Counted from the first letter of the stretch, positions 16,555 to 26,028 are shown. The stretch: DNA of 64,000 nt from Thermorudis peleae (GCF_000744775.1 NZ_JQMP01000003.1:248001-312000), one strand, 5' to 3'. Notes: a model not told the origin generated them from the letters alone. A program made the numbers and translations.

Positions 16555-17515
16555 TTCCAAGGATGTCGGCAAAACCGGCAAGCGTGAGATCGCCTTGAAT
16601 CCGCACCCGTGGCAGGACGAGCGGCGCATCCGTGGCCCGAGCCCATCCTGGCTTGGTCGTCACTGCAAGGGTAAAGCCAGCGCGTTGTACCGCTGACACA
16701 ACCGTCTCGTTGAAACGGCCGGCAGGATAGGCGAAGGACTCGATCGGATGGCCGAGTTGGGTCTCGAGCGTTTGCTTGCAGTCAGCCACTTCATGCTCGA
16801 GGGCAGACGCATTCAATTGAGTCAGGTCAAGGTGATGCACCGTGTGCCCGCCAACCTCGACCAACCCTGAACGATCGAGTTCGCGGAGCATGTCCCAGGT
16901 CATGTATTGCGGGTTGCCGACAACGCCGGTAATGATGAAGATCGTTGCCTTAAAGCCATGCCGCTTCAGCACGGGCCAGGCAGCCGTGTAGAAGTCACGG
17001 TAGCCATCATCGAACGTCAAGACAATCGGCTTGGGAGGTAAGCCGATCTTCCCAGCGCGCACTTCCGCCAGCTCATGCAGCGTCAACGTGGTGTAGCCGT
17101 GCGCTGCCAACCAGTCCATCTGAGCGGCAAACGTTTCGGGATCGACTGAGAGCGCAGCTCCCAACGGATCATTGGCTGGCTTTGGGCGGATATAGTGATA
17201 CATCAAGATCGGTACTGGCGCGGTCTGGCCATGTGGGGGCAAGGTCGGCGTCGGCGAGGGAGTACTGCGCGCTGGAGGCGGCGTTGGCCGCGTCAGGCCA
17301 GCAGCGCGGTCATCGGGCAATGTCACGGTCGCGAGGGGCGTTGGCGAAGGAGCAACCGGAATCGCCGTTGTAGCTGGTGTGGTGATACGCTCCTGGGCTT
17401 CGACCGCGCGCGGCGCAGGGTGCTGGAGCAACTGGTTCAGCACAAGCCGTCCCCCAACAACCACGCCGAAAAGAACGCCGAACAAGACCGCCGTCTGCAC
17501 AAGCCAGCGTAGCAT
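16550..17515 (-). CDS. Polysaccharide deacetylase (NodB homology) family protein
   Basis: 321 residues from ATG 17515. An N-terminal membrane anchor (AVLFGVLFGVVVGGRLVLN) is followed by a Pro/Thr-rich linker and then the NodB domain from about residue 110: PILMYHYI, LTFDDGYRDFYTAAWPVL (catalytic and metal Asp pair), the zinc histidines in VGGHTVHHLDL, and SFAYPAGRFNETVV. It should remove acetyl groups from a cell-envelope glycan outside the membrane. The convergent neighbour is the cupredoxin gene. Confidence 0.92.
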   Translation of the reverse strand: MLRWLVQTAVLFGVLFGVVVGGRLVLNQLLQHPAPRAVEAQERITTPATTAIPVAPSPTPLATVTLPDDRAAGLTRPTPPPARSTPSPTPTLPPHGQTAPVPILMYHYIRPKPANDPLGAALSVDPETFAAQMDWLAAHGYTTLTLHELAEVRAGKIGLPPKPIVLTFDDGYRDFYTAAWPVLKRHGFKATIFIITGVVGNPQYMTWDMLRELDRSGLVEVGGHTVHHLDLTQLNASALEHEVADCKQTLETQLGHPIESFAYPAGRFNETVVSAVQRAGFTLAVTTKPGWARATDAPLVLPRVRIQGDLTLAGFADILGS

Positions 17516-17628
17516 TGCCCTTCCCCCTTTGCCCCTCAAAGTGTAGAGGCAACGTCACTCCACCGTCGAGGACTGACGCGGTATAGTCTCCATGAAGACG
17601 GGCAGCGGGCGCAACGAAGGAGACCGCC

Positions 17629-18642
17629 ATGCCAGTCATGCGTGCTATGGTGTTGGAAAGCCCGGGGCAACAACTGCATCTGCGTGAGCTGCCGATCCCG
17701 CAGCCTGGCCCGGGCGAAGTCCAAATTCGCGTCCATGCGTGCGGTGTTTGCCGCACCGACCTTCACATCGTCGATGGCGAACTGCCTCACCCGGCGCTTC
17801 CGCTTATTCCCGGGCACCAAATCGTCGGGACGGTCACGGCGCTTGGGCCTGGCGTTACCCGCTTTCGCGTTGGCGATCGTGTTGGCGTGCCGTGGCTTGG
17901 GAGCACCTGTGGAACCTGCCGGTACTGCCAGCGAGGGCAGGAAAACCTCTGCGATGCCGCCCAATTCACCGGATACACGCTCCCGGGCGGGTACACCGAA
18001 TACACGGTTGCCGACGCCCGCTACTGTTTTCCACTTCCCGCTGGCTACCCCGACCTCCAGGCCGCGCCGCTGTTGTGCGCTGGGCTTATCGGCTACCGTG
18101 CCCTGCGGTTTGCCGGCGACGCGGAGCGTGTCGGCTTCTACGGCTTCGGAGCGTCGGCGCATATTCTGACGCAGCTTGCTGCCTGGCAGGGACGTCAGGT
18201 CTATGCGTTCACGCGCCCTGGCGATACCGCTGGCCAGCACTTTGCCCGTCAACTCGGGGCAGTCTGGGCAGGCGGCTCTGACGAACTCCCCCCAGTGCCA
18301 CTTGATGCTGCTTTGATCTTCGCCCCGGTCGGCGCGCTGGTTCCACAAGCCCTCCGCGCCGTCGCCAAAGGCGGCATCGTCGTCTGTGCTGGCATTCATA
18401 TGAGCGATATCCCTGGATTTCCCTATGCACTGCTCTGGGAAGAGCGCGTGGTTCGCTCTGTCGCCAACCTCACGCGCCAGGACGGCGAGGAGTTTCTGTC
18501 GCTCGCCCCGCGCGTGCCAATTCAGACGGTCGTCCAGCCATATCCGCTTGAAGCTGCGAACGAGGCCTTGGCTGACCTGCGCGCTGGCCATGTGCACGGC
18601 GCAGCAGTGCTCGTCATCGACGCCAAGCTCTACACGCCGTAA
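17629..18642 (+). CDS. Zinc-dependent alcohol dehydrogenase family protein
   Basis: 337 residues of the medium-chain dehydrogenase fold. The catalytic zinc ligands are in ACGVCRTDLH (Cys) and LIPGHQIVG (His). The structural zinc site is CGTCRYCQRGQENLC with four cysteines. The nucleotide-binding fold has GFYGFGASAH near residue 170. It resembles the AdhA/AdhP group that oxidises primary alcohols with NAD(P). A possible second start is MRAM at codon 4. Followed after 27 bases by an FGGY kinase, with which it may share a transcript. Confidence 0.9.
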   Translation: MPVMRAMVLESPGQQLHLRELPIPQPGPGEVQIRVHACGVCRTDLHIVDGELPHPALPLIPGHQIVGTVTALGPGVTRFRVGDRVGVPWLGSTCGTCRYCQRGQENLCDAAQFTGYTLPGGYTEYTVADARYCFPLPAGYPDLQAAPLLCAGLIGYRALRFAGDAERVGFYGFGASAHILTQLAAWQGRQVYAFTRPGDTAGQHFARQLGAVWAGGSDELPPVPLDAALIFAPVGALVPQALRAVAKGGIVVCAGIHMSDIPGFPYALLWEERVVRSVANLTRQDGEEFLSLAPRVPIQTVVQPYPLEAANEALADLRAGHVHGAAVLVIDAKLYTP

Positions 18643-18669
18643 GCTGCGCCACACGCGGGAGGAAAGGCA

Positions 18670-20142
18670 GTGGAGCAGGTGCGCGCGCCGCTTGTCCTGA
18701 GTCTTGACCTGGGTACATCTTCGGCCCGTGCTGCGCTTTTCGACGGCACAGGCCAGCGCTGCACTGAGCCACGCCGCGTCCATTATGAACTACGAACGAC
18801 ACCCGACGGCGGCGCAGAACTTGACCCTACAGCGCTGGCTACTACGGTTGAAGGGCTCCTTGACGCGCTCCTCCAGGAAGTCAACCAGCCCATCGACGCC
18901 GTCGCGCTCTCAACATTCTGGCACAGCTTGCTTGGAACCGACGCGCAGGGGCAGCCGACAACGGCAGTGCTTACGTGGGCCGATACCCGCGCTGCGGCGG
19001 TCATCCCTCGGCTGCGAGATCGGCTCGATCCCGCTGCCCACCATGCCCGCACTGGTGCATTTCTCCATCCAAGCTATCCGGTTGCCCGGCTTGCCTGGCT
19101 CCGCGAAACCGCGCCGGACGTTTGGCGCCGCACCAGGCATTGGCTCGCCTTCCCTGATTGGCTGTTTCTTCGCTGGTTCGGCGAGCCGGTCAGTTCGATC
19201 TCGATGGCCTCTGGCAGTGGACTGTTCGCACACTCGCAGGCTGACTGGGATCAGCTTACGCTCGATGCGATCGACCTCTCCCGCGACCACCTTCCCATGA
19301 TTGCCGATGAGGCGCTGACCAACCTGCGTGCAGCCTACCGCGCGCGTTGGCCAGCGCTGGCTGCAGCCCGCTGGTTTCCTGCCTGGGGAGATGGCGCCTG
19401 TAACAACGTGGGCAGCGGAGCAGTCGGCCTTGATCGGCTGAGTCTGATGATCGGCACATCCGGCGCAATGCGCTTACTCTGGCAAGCGCAGCCGTTCACG
19501 CCACCCGACGGCCTCTGGCTGTATCGCCTCGACCGCGATTGGATCCTCCTTGGCGGCGCGTTGAGTGAAGGCGGCGGCTTCATCGACTGGCTCTTCGAAA
19601 CCTTCCAGCTGCCGGATCGACAAGCCGCTGATGCCGCCCTCGCCAACCACCAGGCCGACCAGCACGGCTTGCTCTGGCTGCCGTTTATCGCTGGTGAGCG
19701 CAGTCCCGGCTGGGCCGGCGCTGCCCGCGCGACACTCACCGGACTCCATCTCCAAACAAGACCGCTTGCGATCCTGCAGGCCGCCTTTGAAAGTGTTGCC
19801 TGCCGTTTTGCGCTCGTCGCGCGGGCGATCGCCGCGGCCGTCCCCGGCGAGCGGACGTTGATTGGCAGCGGTAACGGACTTGCTGCCTTTTCATCATGGC
19901 AAGCGATCCTCACGGATGCGATCGGATTGCCACTCGCCCTCGTGGACGACCCCGAGGCGTCGTTGCGCGGGGCAGCCCTGGTTGCACTCGCCCGACTCGG
20001 GGTTGCGAGCTTGCCAGCGCTTGCCCGCCCACTCGCCGACAGCTTGCCAACGCGATTGCCGAATCCCGATCGCCGTGCCTACTATGACGACCTCATCACG
20101 CGCCAGCAAGCGCTCTACGCTGTACTCGTCGACAAGCCATAA
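18670..20142 (+). CDS. FGGY-family carbohydrate kinase, gluconokinase-like
   Basis: 490 residues. The N-terminal FGGY domain begins LSLDLGTSSARAALFDG (phosphate-1 motif), then AVLTWADTRA and SISMASGSGLF. The C-terminal domain holds LMIGTSGAMRLL, the adenosine region GSGNGLAAFSSWQAILTDA near residue 400, and EASLRGAALVAL. This order and length fit the gluconokinase/xylulokinase branch. GTG start follows GGAGGAAAGGCA. It phosphorylates a sugar or sugar acid; the exact substrate is not visible. Confidence 0.87.
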   Translation: MEQVRAPLVLSLDLGTSSARAALFDGTGQRCTEPRRVHYELRTTPDGGAELDPTALATTVEGLLDALLQEVNQPIDAVALSTFWHSLLGTDAQGQPTTAVLTWADTRAAAVIPRLRDRLDPAAHHARTGAFLHPSYPVARLAWLRETAPDVWRRTRHWLAFPDWLFLRWFGEPVSSISMASGSGLFAHSQADWDQLTLDAIDLSRDHLPMIADEALTNLRAAYRARWPALAAARWFPAWGDGACNNVGSGAVGLDRLSLMIGTSGAMRLLWQAQPFTPPDGLWLYRLDRDWILLGGALSEGGGFIDWLFETFQLPDRQAADAALANHQADQHGLLWLPFIAGERSPGWAGAARATLTGLHLQTRPLAILQAAFESVACRFALVARAIAAAVPGERTLIGSGNGLAAFSSWQAILTDAIGLPLALVDDPEASLRGAALVALARLGVASLPALARPLADSLPTRLPNPDRRAYYDDLITRQQALYAVLVDKP

Positions 20143-20195
20143 ACCATCCTGTCAGAAGAATAGAATGAGCCGAATTGAGAGGAGCAGTCCGCGCG

Positions 20196-20732
20196 ATGGA
20201 ACAGCATGCGATTCCCAGCCCACGGGTTGGCCGCGTTGTCGGCGTCTGTTTGCGCCCAACGAGCGGCGTTCCAAAGTACCGACAAGAAGCCATTGTGATT
20301 GGGCCCGACGGTGTCGTTGGCGACTATCACGCTGGTCCGGTGAATCGGCATCGCAAGAAGGGACCTCCCGAGCCGAACCATCGCCAGCTGACCCTCGTTG
20401 CCCAAGAAGTGCTTGACGAACTCAATGCGCTTCTTGGCACCACACTCCACGCCGGTTCACTGGGCGAAAACATCACCGTCGAGGGGCTTGGCGACCTCAG
20501 CGACCTTGCGCCCGGCACACTCCTCCGCGTCGGCTCGGCAATTCTCGAAGTGACTGGGCAGAATCAACCCTGCAAGACGATCGCGGTCTACCACCCACAC
20601 CTCGTCAAATTGATCAACGGGCGACGTGGCGTGACTGCCATCGTGCGGCAGCCAGGCATTGCACGACCGAATGATCAGGTCATGGTGCTTGGCCCGCTAC
20701 CGGAAAGCCAAACTGGCGACGCGACCGCTTAA
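20196..20732 (+). CDS. MOSC domain protein
   Basis: 178 residues from ATG 20196 (GAGAGGAGCAG upstream). The MOSC beta-barrel has GDYHAGPVNRHRK near 50, RQLTLVAQEVLDEL, GSLGENITVEGL near 95 and the conserved cysteine in GQNQPCKTIA near 127, followed by RRGVTAIV. MOSC domains handle molybdenum-cofactor sulfur or act on N-hydroxylated compounds. A free-standing member like this is usually of unknown substrate. Convergent with the EAL protein gene (four-base overlap). Confidence 0.88.
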   Translation: MEQHAIPSPRVGRVVGVCLRPTSGVPKYRQEAIVIGPDGVVGDYHAGPVNRHRKKGPPEPNHRQLTLVAQEVLDELNALLGTTLHAGSLGENITVEGLGDLSDLAPGTLLRVGSAILEVTGQNQPCKTIAVYHPHLVKLINGRRGVTAIVRQPGIARPNDQVMVLGPLPESQTGDATA

Positions 20733-23308
20733 GGCGTTTCGCGCTTCCAGCGCTCGAGGAATTGCCGCAGCGCTTCGAGCGCGAGTGGCGGCGCAATCAC
20801 GTACCCCTGGATGCGATCACAGTTGGCATCCTGCAACCAGGAGAACTGCTCTGGTGTTTCGACGCCTTCAGCCGTCATGCCCAGCCCGAGCGCCTCTCCC
20901 ATCTGCAGGATTGCCCGGAGCAAGGCCGCACTCGACGGATCGTGCCCCAACCCAATGACGAGTTGACGGTCGATTTTGAGCCCGCTGACCGGCAACTCTT
21001 TGACGTAGCGAAGCGACGAGTGGCCAGCGCCGAAGTCGTCGACGACAACAGCAACGCCAAGTGCACGCAAGCGCTGCACCTGGCCAGCGGCCTTCTCTGC
21101 ATCGAGCATCGCGCTTTCAGTAATCTCAAGCGTCAACCGTTCAGGCGGCAAGCCAGTCCGCGCAAGCGTGCTCGCGACTAACCGCGGCAGGGTTGGGTTC
21201 AAGAGGTCAAACGGGCTCAGGTTGACACTCACGCCAACATCGCGGAGGAGCGGATGCAGAGTAACCCAGTCAACGGCCTGGCGGCACGCCCGCTCGATCA
21301 CCCACGCTGTCAGTTGACGGATCAAGCCCGTTGCCTCAGCGACCGTGATGAATTGCGGCGGCGGAATCAGCCCCAGTTCCGGGTGTGGCCAGCGCAACAG
21401 CGCTTCAAGCGTGACTGGCCGGCGTGTATGCACATCGATCACGGGCTGAAAGACAAGCTGTAACTGATCTGTCTCGATCGCCCGTCGCAAGTCTTGTTCA
21501 ATCCGCTGGCGCGTCGCCGTCTCCTCACGCATGCCCGGGGTGAAACGGGTCATAATCAGCCCAGGCTGGCGTTTGACTTCGGCCAGCGCGATTTCCGCAT
21601 CGCGCACGACTTCGGCCGGCGACTGTCCCGCTTCGGCAATTGCAAGGCCGGCCCGGAAACTGACGAAGAGCAACTTGCCTGCTACTTCGTACCACCCCTG
21701 GAGCGAAGTGGTCAACGACTGAGCCCACCGCTCAAGCATGACGGCGTTGCCAGAACCGGTGAAGCCAACGGCAAAGACGTCCCCGCCAAGCCGCCCAACA
21801 CAGGCTTCGACGTCAAGCACCTCTTGCAGGCGTGCCCCAATCGCTGCCAGTGCACGGTCGCCAACCTCGTGGCCAAGGACGTGGTTAATGAGCGAGAACC
21901 GCTCGATATCAAGCACGAGGACACCGAACGGTTGCCCAGCCTCACGCGCCCGTGTAGCGAGGTGCTCGCATGCTGCAAGAAAGCCTGCGTGACTTGCCAG
22001 GCCTGTCACCGCGTCTTCGTAGGCCAACCGGCGGAGTTGCGTTTCCAACCGCCAGCGTTCGGTGACATCGCGCAGCGTTGCAATAACGCCGCGCACTTGT
22101 GGGTCATGCAGGCAGTTGAGGCCAAACACCTCGAGTTGCCGGACCTCACCCCCAGCGCGCCGCGCCGTGAATGTCAGCGAGCAGTGCAGCCCTGGATGGC
22201 GCAGCACGTGCACAAACCACCGGGTGAGAGGGGTATGATCGTCATCGCCTGCCAGGGCAACGATCGGTGCCCCAATGAGCGCGCTTGGTGGCTGGCCAGT
22301 CACTGCTTCCATTGCTGCCGACGCAAAGCGGATTACCCCATGGTCGTCGAGTACCAGAATGGCATCGGGCACGCCGGCAATCAGCGAGCGCAGCCAGGCA
22401 TGTTGCTCAGTCTCACGCTGTTGTAGCCGCTCGCGGCCAAGCACCATGCCCAGCCCTTGGGCACCAATCGCCACCAGCGATTCGCTCTCCCCGTCGCTCG
22501 CACCCATCCCCCGCGTTGCGATGACCAGCACACCAGTGCCAAGCGTTGCCTCACGAACCGGCGCCAGGATCAACCCTGCCGCGCCGCTCGCGCGCTGGAG
22601 CGCTTCCAGCGCCAAACTGAGCGCAGTCGGGACGATGGCCGCTGTCGGATAGCTCAGCGGTTCACCAAGCCCAGCTAATGTTTCAGCAAGCCCCGGCTGG
22701 GCAGCCAGCTGCAACAGCGCCTCCCGCGCTGCTGCGATCGTTCCCCACGTCCAGCAGCGTGGCTCGGCCTCGCCTGCATCCCACCAGAAGAACGCCGCTC
22801 CAGTGCCGTTCACCACATGGCATAGCCCTGCCAGCGCCTCCTCAAGGCCAGATTGACTGCCAGCACGCTCAGCTGCGACCCACGCCAGGAGCCATCGCTG
22901 CAGCGCCAGCGCCCGTTGCAGCCGAGCTTGCAGGCGTGTCTGCTCACGCCGATCGAGCAACAGCCCAACCCAGCCGACAGGTTGACCAGCCTGATCGTGG
23001 AGGAGCGCGCCAGTTTCGTGGATCCAGGCAATCTGTCCATCACCGCAGACAAGCCGATACTCGCGTGATTCCACGTCAGGCGCACGAGCGTGCAGCGCCG
23101 CTTTGGCCCGGTCTTCGGCCAGGACCCGCGTGCTCCACCGCTCCCATTCGCCGAATCCGAACTGCTGCCGCGCTGCCTTGTTGAGCCAGCGCACATCAAA
23201 GTCTTCGCTCGTCGCGATCGAGCCTGGCAACGCCAGCACATCAAGCCACATCACAAGGTGATGGAGGAGCGGATGGGTTTCGTCTTTGGGAAGTCCGGAC
23301 TGTGGCAT
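20729..23308 (-). CDS. PAS-GAF-PAS-GGDEF-EAL cyclic-di-GMP phosphodiesterase
   Basis: 859 residues from ATG 23308, with GGAGGG just upstream; the frame open to 23842 runs under another gene. Domains: PAS (about 25-130), GAF-like (135-290), second PAS (295-420), GGDEF (430-595), EAL (605-855). The GGDEF signature is GGDVF, so cyclase activity is doubtful. The EAL domain keeps EALLRW, NLSPFDLL, ITESAML, DDFGAGHSSL, LKIDR, AEGVET and QGYVIAPPL, so c-di-GMP hydrolysis is expected. No transmembrane segment, hence a cytosolic sensor. Confidence 0.92.
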   Translation of the reverse strand: MPQSGLPKDETHPLLHHLVMWLDVLALPGSIATSEDFDVRWLNKAARQQFGFGEWERWSTRVLAEDRAKAALHARAPDVESREYRLVCGDGQIAWIHETGALLHDQAGQPVGWVGLLLDRREQTRLQARLQRALALQRWLLAWVAAERAGSQSGLEEALAGLCHVVNGTGAAFFWWDAGEAEPRCWTWGTIAAAREALLQLAAQPGLAETLAGLGEPLSYPTAAIVPTALSLALEALQRASGAAGLILAPVREATLGTGVLVIATRGMGASDGESESLVAIGAQGLGMVLGRERLQQRETEQHAWLRSLIAGVPDAILVLDDHGVIRFASAAMEAVTGQPPSALIGAPIVALAGDDDHTPLTRWFVHVLRHPGLHCSLTFTARRAGGEVRQLEVFGLNCLHDPQVRGVIATLRDVTERWRLETQLRRLAYEDAVTGLASHAGFLAACEHLATRAREAGQPFGVLVLDIERFSLINHVLGHEVGDRALAAIGARLQEVLDVEACVGRLGGDVFAVGFTGSGNAVMLERWAQSLTTSLQGWYEVAGKLLFVSFRAGLAIAEAGQSPAEVVRDAEIALAEVKRQPGLIMTRFTPGMREETATRQRIEQDLRRAIETDQLQLVFQPVIDVHTRRPVTLEALLRWPHPELGLIPPPQFITVAEATGLIRQLTAWVIERACRQAVDWVTLHPLLRDVGVSVNLSPFDLLNPTLPRLVASTLARTGLPPERLTLEITESAMLDAEKAAGQVQRLRALGVAVVVDDFGAGHSSLRYVKELPVSGLKIDRQLVIGLGHDPSSAALLRAILQMGEALGLGMTAEGVETPEQFSWLQDANCDRIQGYVIAPPLALEALRQFLERWKRETP

Positions 23309-23485
23309 TCGCCCTCCGCCTAGGCGCTCACCATACGGCGGCCTCATTCCCACCCCATACACCGTCAGCCGACGGCACGTCTTCATTGCTATGGTATCGG
23401 CACAATGCATCCAGTCCTCAATACCGTCACGGCAGTTGCCACCGGGAGTACCCTTAGTCCGAGAAAGACACGATCGGAGGTCCTC

Positions 23486-23848
23486 ATGGCTTTCTACCTT
23501 GTGCGTGCTCGCCCAATCCCAGAGCGGCTGGCAGCCCTTCGCCAGCAACTCGACGCCCACGCCTTCCGTGAGCTTCGTCCATTTGGCCGCGCGCTCACGA
23601 CCGCACTTGAACAGGCGCGACGTGATCCAGCGACCGGTTGGGCCCTGTGGGAGGAAGAAGACTACTGTACGCCGCCGTTGGCCATGGAACGGGCTGCGGT
23701 GCTCGATCAGTACTTCACCGATCTGACAGTCCAGCCGGTGCAGCGTGACGAAGGCTGGGCCGCAATCGCCCACCTGCCATCGCTCTGGCAGCACACGCCG
23801 CTCACGAGCGACGATGGTGCAGACGAAGGAGGCCGGACGCACCGGTGA
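23486..23848 (+). CDS. Conserved-looking small protein of unknown function
   Basis: 120 residues from ATG 23486, with CGGAGG seven bases upstream. No domain is recognised. It is a soluble mixed protein with DAHAFRELRPFGRALTTALE, a Trp-rich acidic patch WALWEEEDYCTPPLAMERA and QYFTDLTVQPV. The stop overlaps the start of the ABC exporter (GTGATG), so the two are translationally coupled and may act together. It diverges from the EAL gene. Confidence 0.7.
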   Translation: MAFYLVRARPIPERLAALRQQLDAHAFRELRPFGRALTTALEQARRDPATGWALWEEEDYCTPPLAMERAAVLDQYFTDLTVQPVQRDEGWAAIAHLPSLWQHTPLTSDDGADEGGRTHR

Positions 23849-25821
23849 TGCTCCCGGATGCCCCGCGGCCCTGGCACGGCGGTTGGCGTCGTGCCGAGGA
23901 CTCCCAGCCGTTGCGGCTCAACCGAACACTGCTCCGGCGCATTCTCCACTACGCCGCGCCCTATCGCTGGGCCTTACTCGGCACGCTGCTCACCATCGCC
24001 CTTGGCGCTGCGCTCGACACACTTCAGCCGCAGTTACTCCGCATGGTGATCGACCAGGCGCTGCCGCATGATACTGTGCCGGGCAATCCGCGTCTGCTTG
24101 CCTTCTTGAGCCTCGGCATCCTGGCCCTGCCGCTGGCCAGCGGGCTTGTCGGTGTCTGGCAGCGGCAACTCACCGCGTCGATTGGGGAAGGATTGATCGC
24201 TGACCTTCGCCGTGACCTCTATGCCCACCTGCTTCGACTCGGCTTCCGATTCTTCACCAGCGTGAAAACCGGCGAAACGATGGCGCGGATCACCACCGAC
24301 GTTGTCGGCGCCCAACGCGCGATTACTGGCACGGCCGTCAGTGTCGTCACCAACGGCGTGCTGCTTGCCGCGACCCTTGCTGCCATGCTCGCGCTCGATT
24401 GGCGTCTAACTACGCTTGGGCTGCTTGTCCTGCCGATATTCATTTTGCCTTCCTGGCATGTTGGGCAACGTCTCCGCCAGCTTACCCGTCAGCAGCTTGA
24501 GGCCAATGCGCGGCTGCACGGCCAACTGACGGAGACGCTGAACATCAACGGCATCCTCCATGTCAAGCTGTTCGGCCGCCGCCAGGCTGAACAAGCCCGC
24601 TTTGTCAAGCATGTCCAAGAACTCCGCGACCTCGGAATCCGCCTCGCGGTCACTGGCCGCTGGCTGATGGTTGCCCTTGGCCTCGGTGCCGCAATCGGCA
24701 GCGCGCTCGTCTATGGTGTTGGTGGCCTGCTCGTGATTCATGGCCAGCTTACCACTGGCGCGCTTGTCGCGTTCGCGGTCTATCTGGCCCGGCTCTACGG
24801 TCCGGTCACGTCGCTGGCTAGCGCACGGGTCGACCTCGCTACGGCACTGGTGAGCTTCGAGCGTGTCTTTCAGGTGCTCGACACACCCGTTGAGATCGAC
24901 GAAAAACCTGGAGCCATTGCCCTGGCTCGTCCTCGCGGAGCGATCACCTTCGACCACGTCTGGTTCTCCTACTTCGAGCTTCCCACTCACGCTGCACTCG
25001 GCTTTCACGCTGACGACGCTCCTCGTCCAGCTCCCGCCCCGACTCAGGGCCGCTACTGGGCGCTGGAAGACATTTCGTTTCAGGTTGAACCAGGCGAATT
25101 CGTCGCACTCGTTGGGCCAAGCGGCGCTGGCAAATCGACGATTACCTACTTGATCGCCCGGCTCTATGATCCAACTCGTGGCCGGATCCTGCTTGACGGC
25201 ATTGATCTGCGCGATCTGACACTTGAAAGCCTTGCGCGGGCGATTGGCATGGTACCGCAAGAGCCCTATCTCTTCCATGACACGATTGCCGCTAACTTGC
25301 GCTTCGCCCGGCCAGACGCCACAGATGCCGAACTTGAAGCAGCCGCCCGCGCAGCCTTCATTCACGAGCGCATCCTTGAGCTACCACAGGGCTACGACAC
25401 CATCGTGGGCGAACGAGGGTATCGGCTGTCTGGGGGAGAAAAGCAGCGCCTTGCCATTGCCCGGTTGATCCTTGCTGATCCCCCGGTGCTGGTTCTTGAC
25501 GAGGCCACGTCGTCGCTTGACAGTGAATCCGAGCAGGCTGTTCAACAGGCGCTGGCGACCCTTATGCGTGGCCGCACAACCATCGTCATTGCCCACCGCC
25601 TCTCGACGATTCTGGCCGCCGATCGGATCCTGGTGCTCGACGGCGGGCGGCTGGTCGAGGTCGGCCACCACAACGAACTCCTGGCTCGCAACGGCCGCTA
25701 CGCTCGGCTCTACCACACCCAATTCCGCCATCCGGCGAACGGGCAGGCAGAACATCGCCGCACCGGCAATGATGCGGTCGTGTCTACCGATGCTGGCCTG
25801 CTGACGGCTCCAGAGTCTTGA
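23845..25821 (+). CDS. ABC transporter, fused permease and ATPase (exporter type)
   Basis: 658 residues (GTG 23845 or ATG 23848). Residues 30-335 hold six membrane helices of the type I exporter fold. The nucleotide-binding domain runs from about 360: Walker A GPSGAGKST near 425, Q-loop VPQEPYLFHD, signature LSGGEKQRLAIAR near 528, Walker B VLVLDEATSSLD near 550, and the H-loop AHRLST near 585. There is an extra segment of about 30 residues (ELPTHAALGFHADDAPRPAP) early in the ATPase domain. Works as a homo- or heterodimer. The stop codon lies within the -35 box of the next RNA gene. Confidence 0.93.
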   Translation: MMLPDAPRPWHGGWRRAEDSQPLRLNRTLLRRILHYAAPYRWALLGTLLTIALGAALDTLQPQLLRMVIDQALPHDTVPGNPRLLAFLSLGILALPLASGLVGVWQRQLTASIGEGLIADLRRDLYAHLLRLGFRFFTSVKTGETMARITTDVVGAQRAITGTAVSVVTNGVLLAATLAAMLALDWRLTTLGLLVLPIFILPSWHVGQRLRQLTRQQLEANARLHGQLTETLNINGILHVKLFGRRQAEQARFVKHVQELRDLGIRLAVTGRWLMVALGLGAAIGSALVYGVGGLLVIHGQLTTGALVAFAVYLARLYGPVTSLASARVDLATALVSFERVFQVLDTPVEIDEKPGAIALARPRGAITFDHVWFSYFELPTHAALGFHADDAPRPAPAPTQGRYWALEDISFQVEPGEFVALVGPSGAGKSTITYLIARLYDPTRGRILLDGIDLRDLTLESLARAIGMVPQEPYLFHDTIAANLRFARPDATDAELEAAARAAFIHERILELPQGYDTIVGERGYRLSGGEKQRLAIARLILADPPVLVLDEATSSLDSESEQAVQQALATLMRGRTTIVIAHRLSTILAADRILVLDGGRLVEVGHHNELLARNGRYARLYHTQFRHPANGQAEHRRTGNDAVVSTDAGLLTAPES

Positions 25822-25846
25822 CAACCAGACAAGGGTGAAGTAAACT
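25818..25846 (+). promoter_or_regulatory. Sigma-70-type promoter of the structured RNA
   Basis: A perfect -35 TTGACA (25818-25823), a 17-base spacer and TAAACT (25841-25846) are followed by the RNA start at about 25853. The exporter stop codon TGA (25819-25821) is inside the -35 box, so transcription starts immediately after the upstream gene. Confidence 0.8.
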
Positions 25847-25853
25847 AAGTACT

Positions 25854-26028
25854 GCGATCCTGATGGGTTGCCGGTTTCCGGCACAACGGTCAGCGCAGGC
25901 TGACCGGCCCTTGGCCCGCATGGGCCTTGTGTAAAGGTCGCGGCGTCCGGCGTTTGCCGGCTCCGCGGGCCGCTTACGCCGACGAGGGGCGTGCCGGACA
26001 GTAAGCGCCCGTCAGGATCGCGTTTTTT
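25854..26028 (+). ncRNA. Multibranched structured RNA of unknown family ahead of glnA
   Basis: A closing helix pairs GCGATCCTGATGGG (25854-25867) with CCCGTCAGGATCGC (26008-26021), 14 pairs with one G-T wobble. Inside are successive hairpins: TGCCGG/CCGGCA (25869-25883), CGGTCAGC/GCTGACCG (25887-25906), GGCCC/GGGCC with loop GCAT (25913-25926), CGCGG...CCGGC/GCCGG...CCGCG (25939-25967), and CGCTTAC/GTAAGCG (25971-26007), which stacks on the closing helix. Six Ts follow at 26023-26028. The frame is non-coding and the promoter is strong. The layout differs from 6S, SRP, tmRNA and RNase P. It could be a free small RNA or a terminator-type regulatory leader of glnA. Confidence 0.75.

Noticed and set aside
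17536-18783. 415-residue frame opposite the alcohol dehydrogenase
   Set aside because: Shadow of a gene with full zinc and nucleotide motifs.
23309-23842. Long N-terminal extension of the EAL protein
   Set aside because: Runs under a separate plus-strand gene; ATG 23308 has a ribosome site and starts the PAS region.
25854-26028. 6S RNA, tmRNA, SRP RNA or RNase P RNA
   Set aside because: 6S is one long rod with a central bubble; here there are five side hairpins. The tmRNA 3' end, the SRP GGAAG loop and the RNase P consensus blocks are missing.
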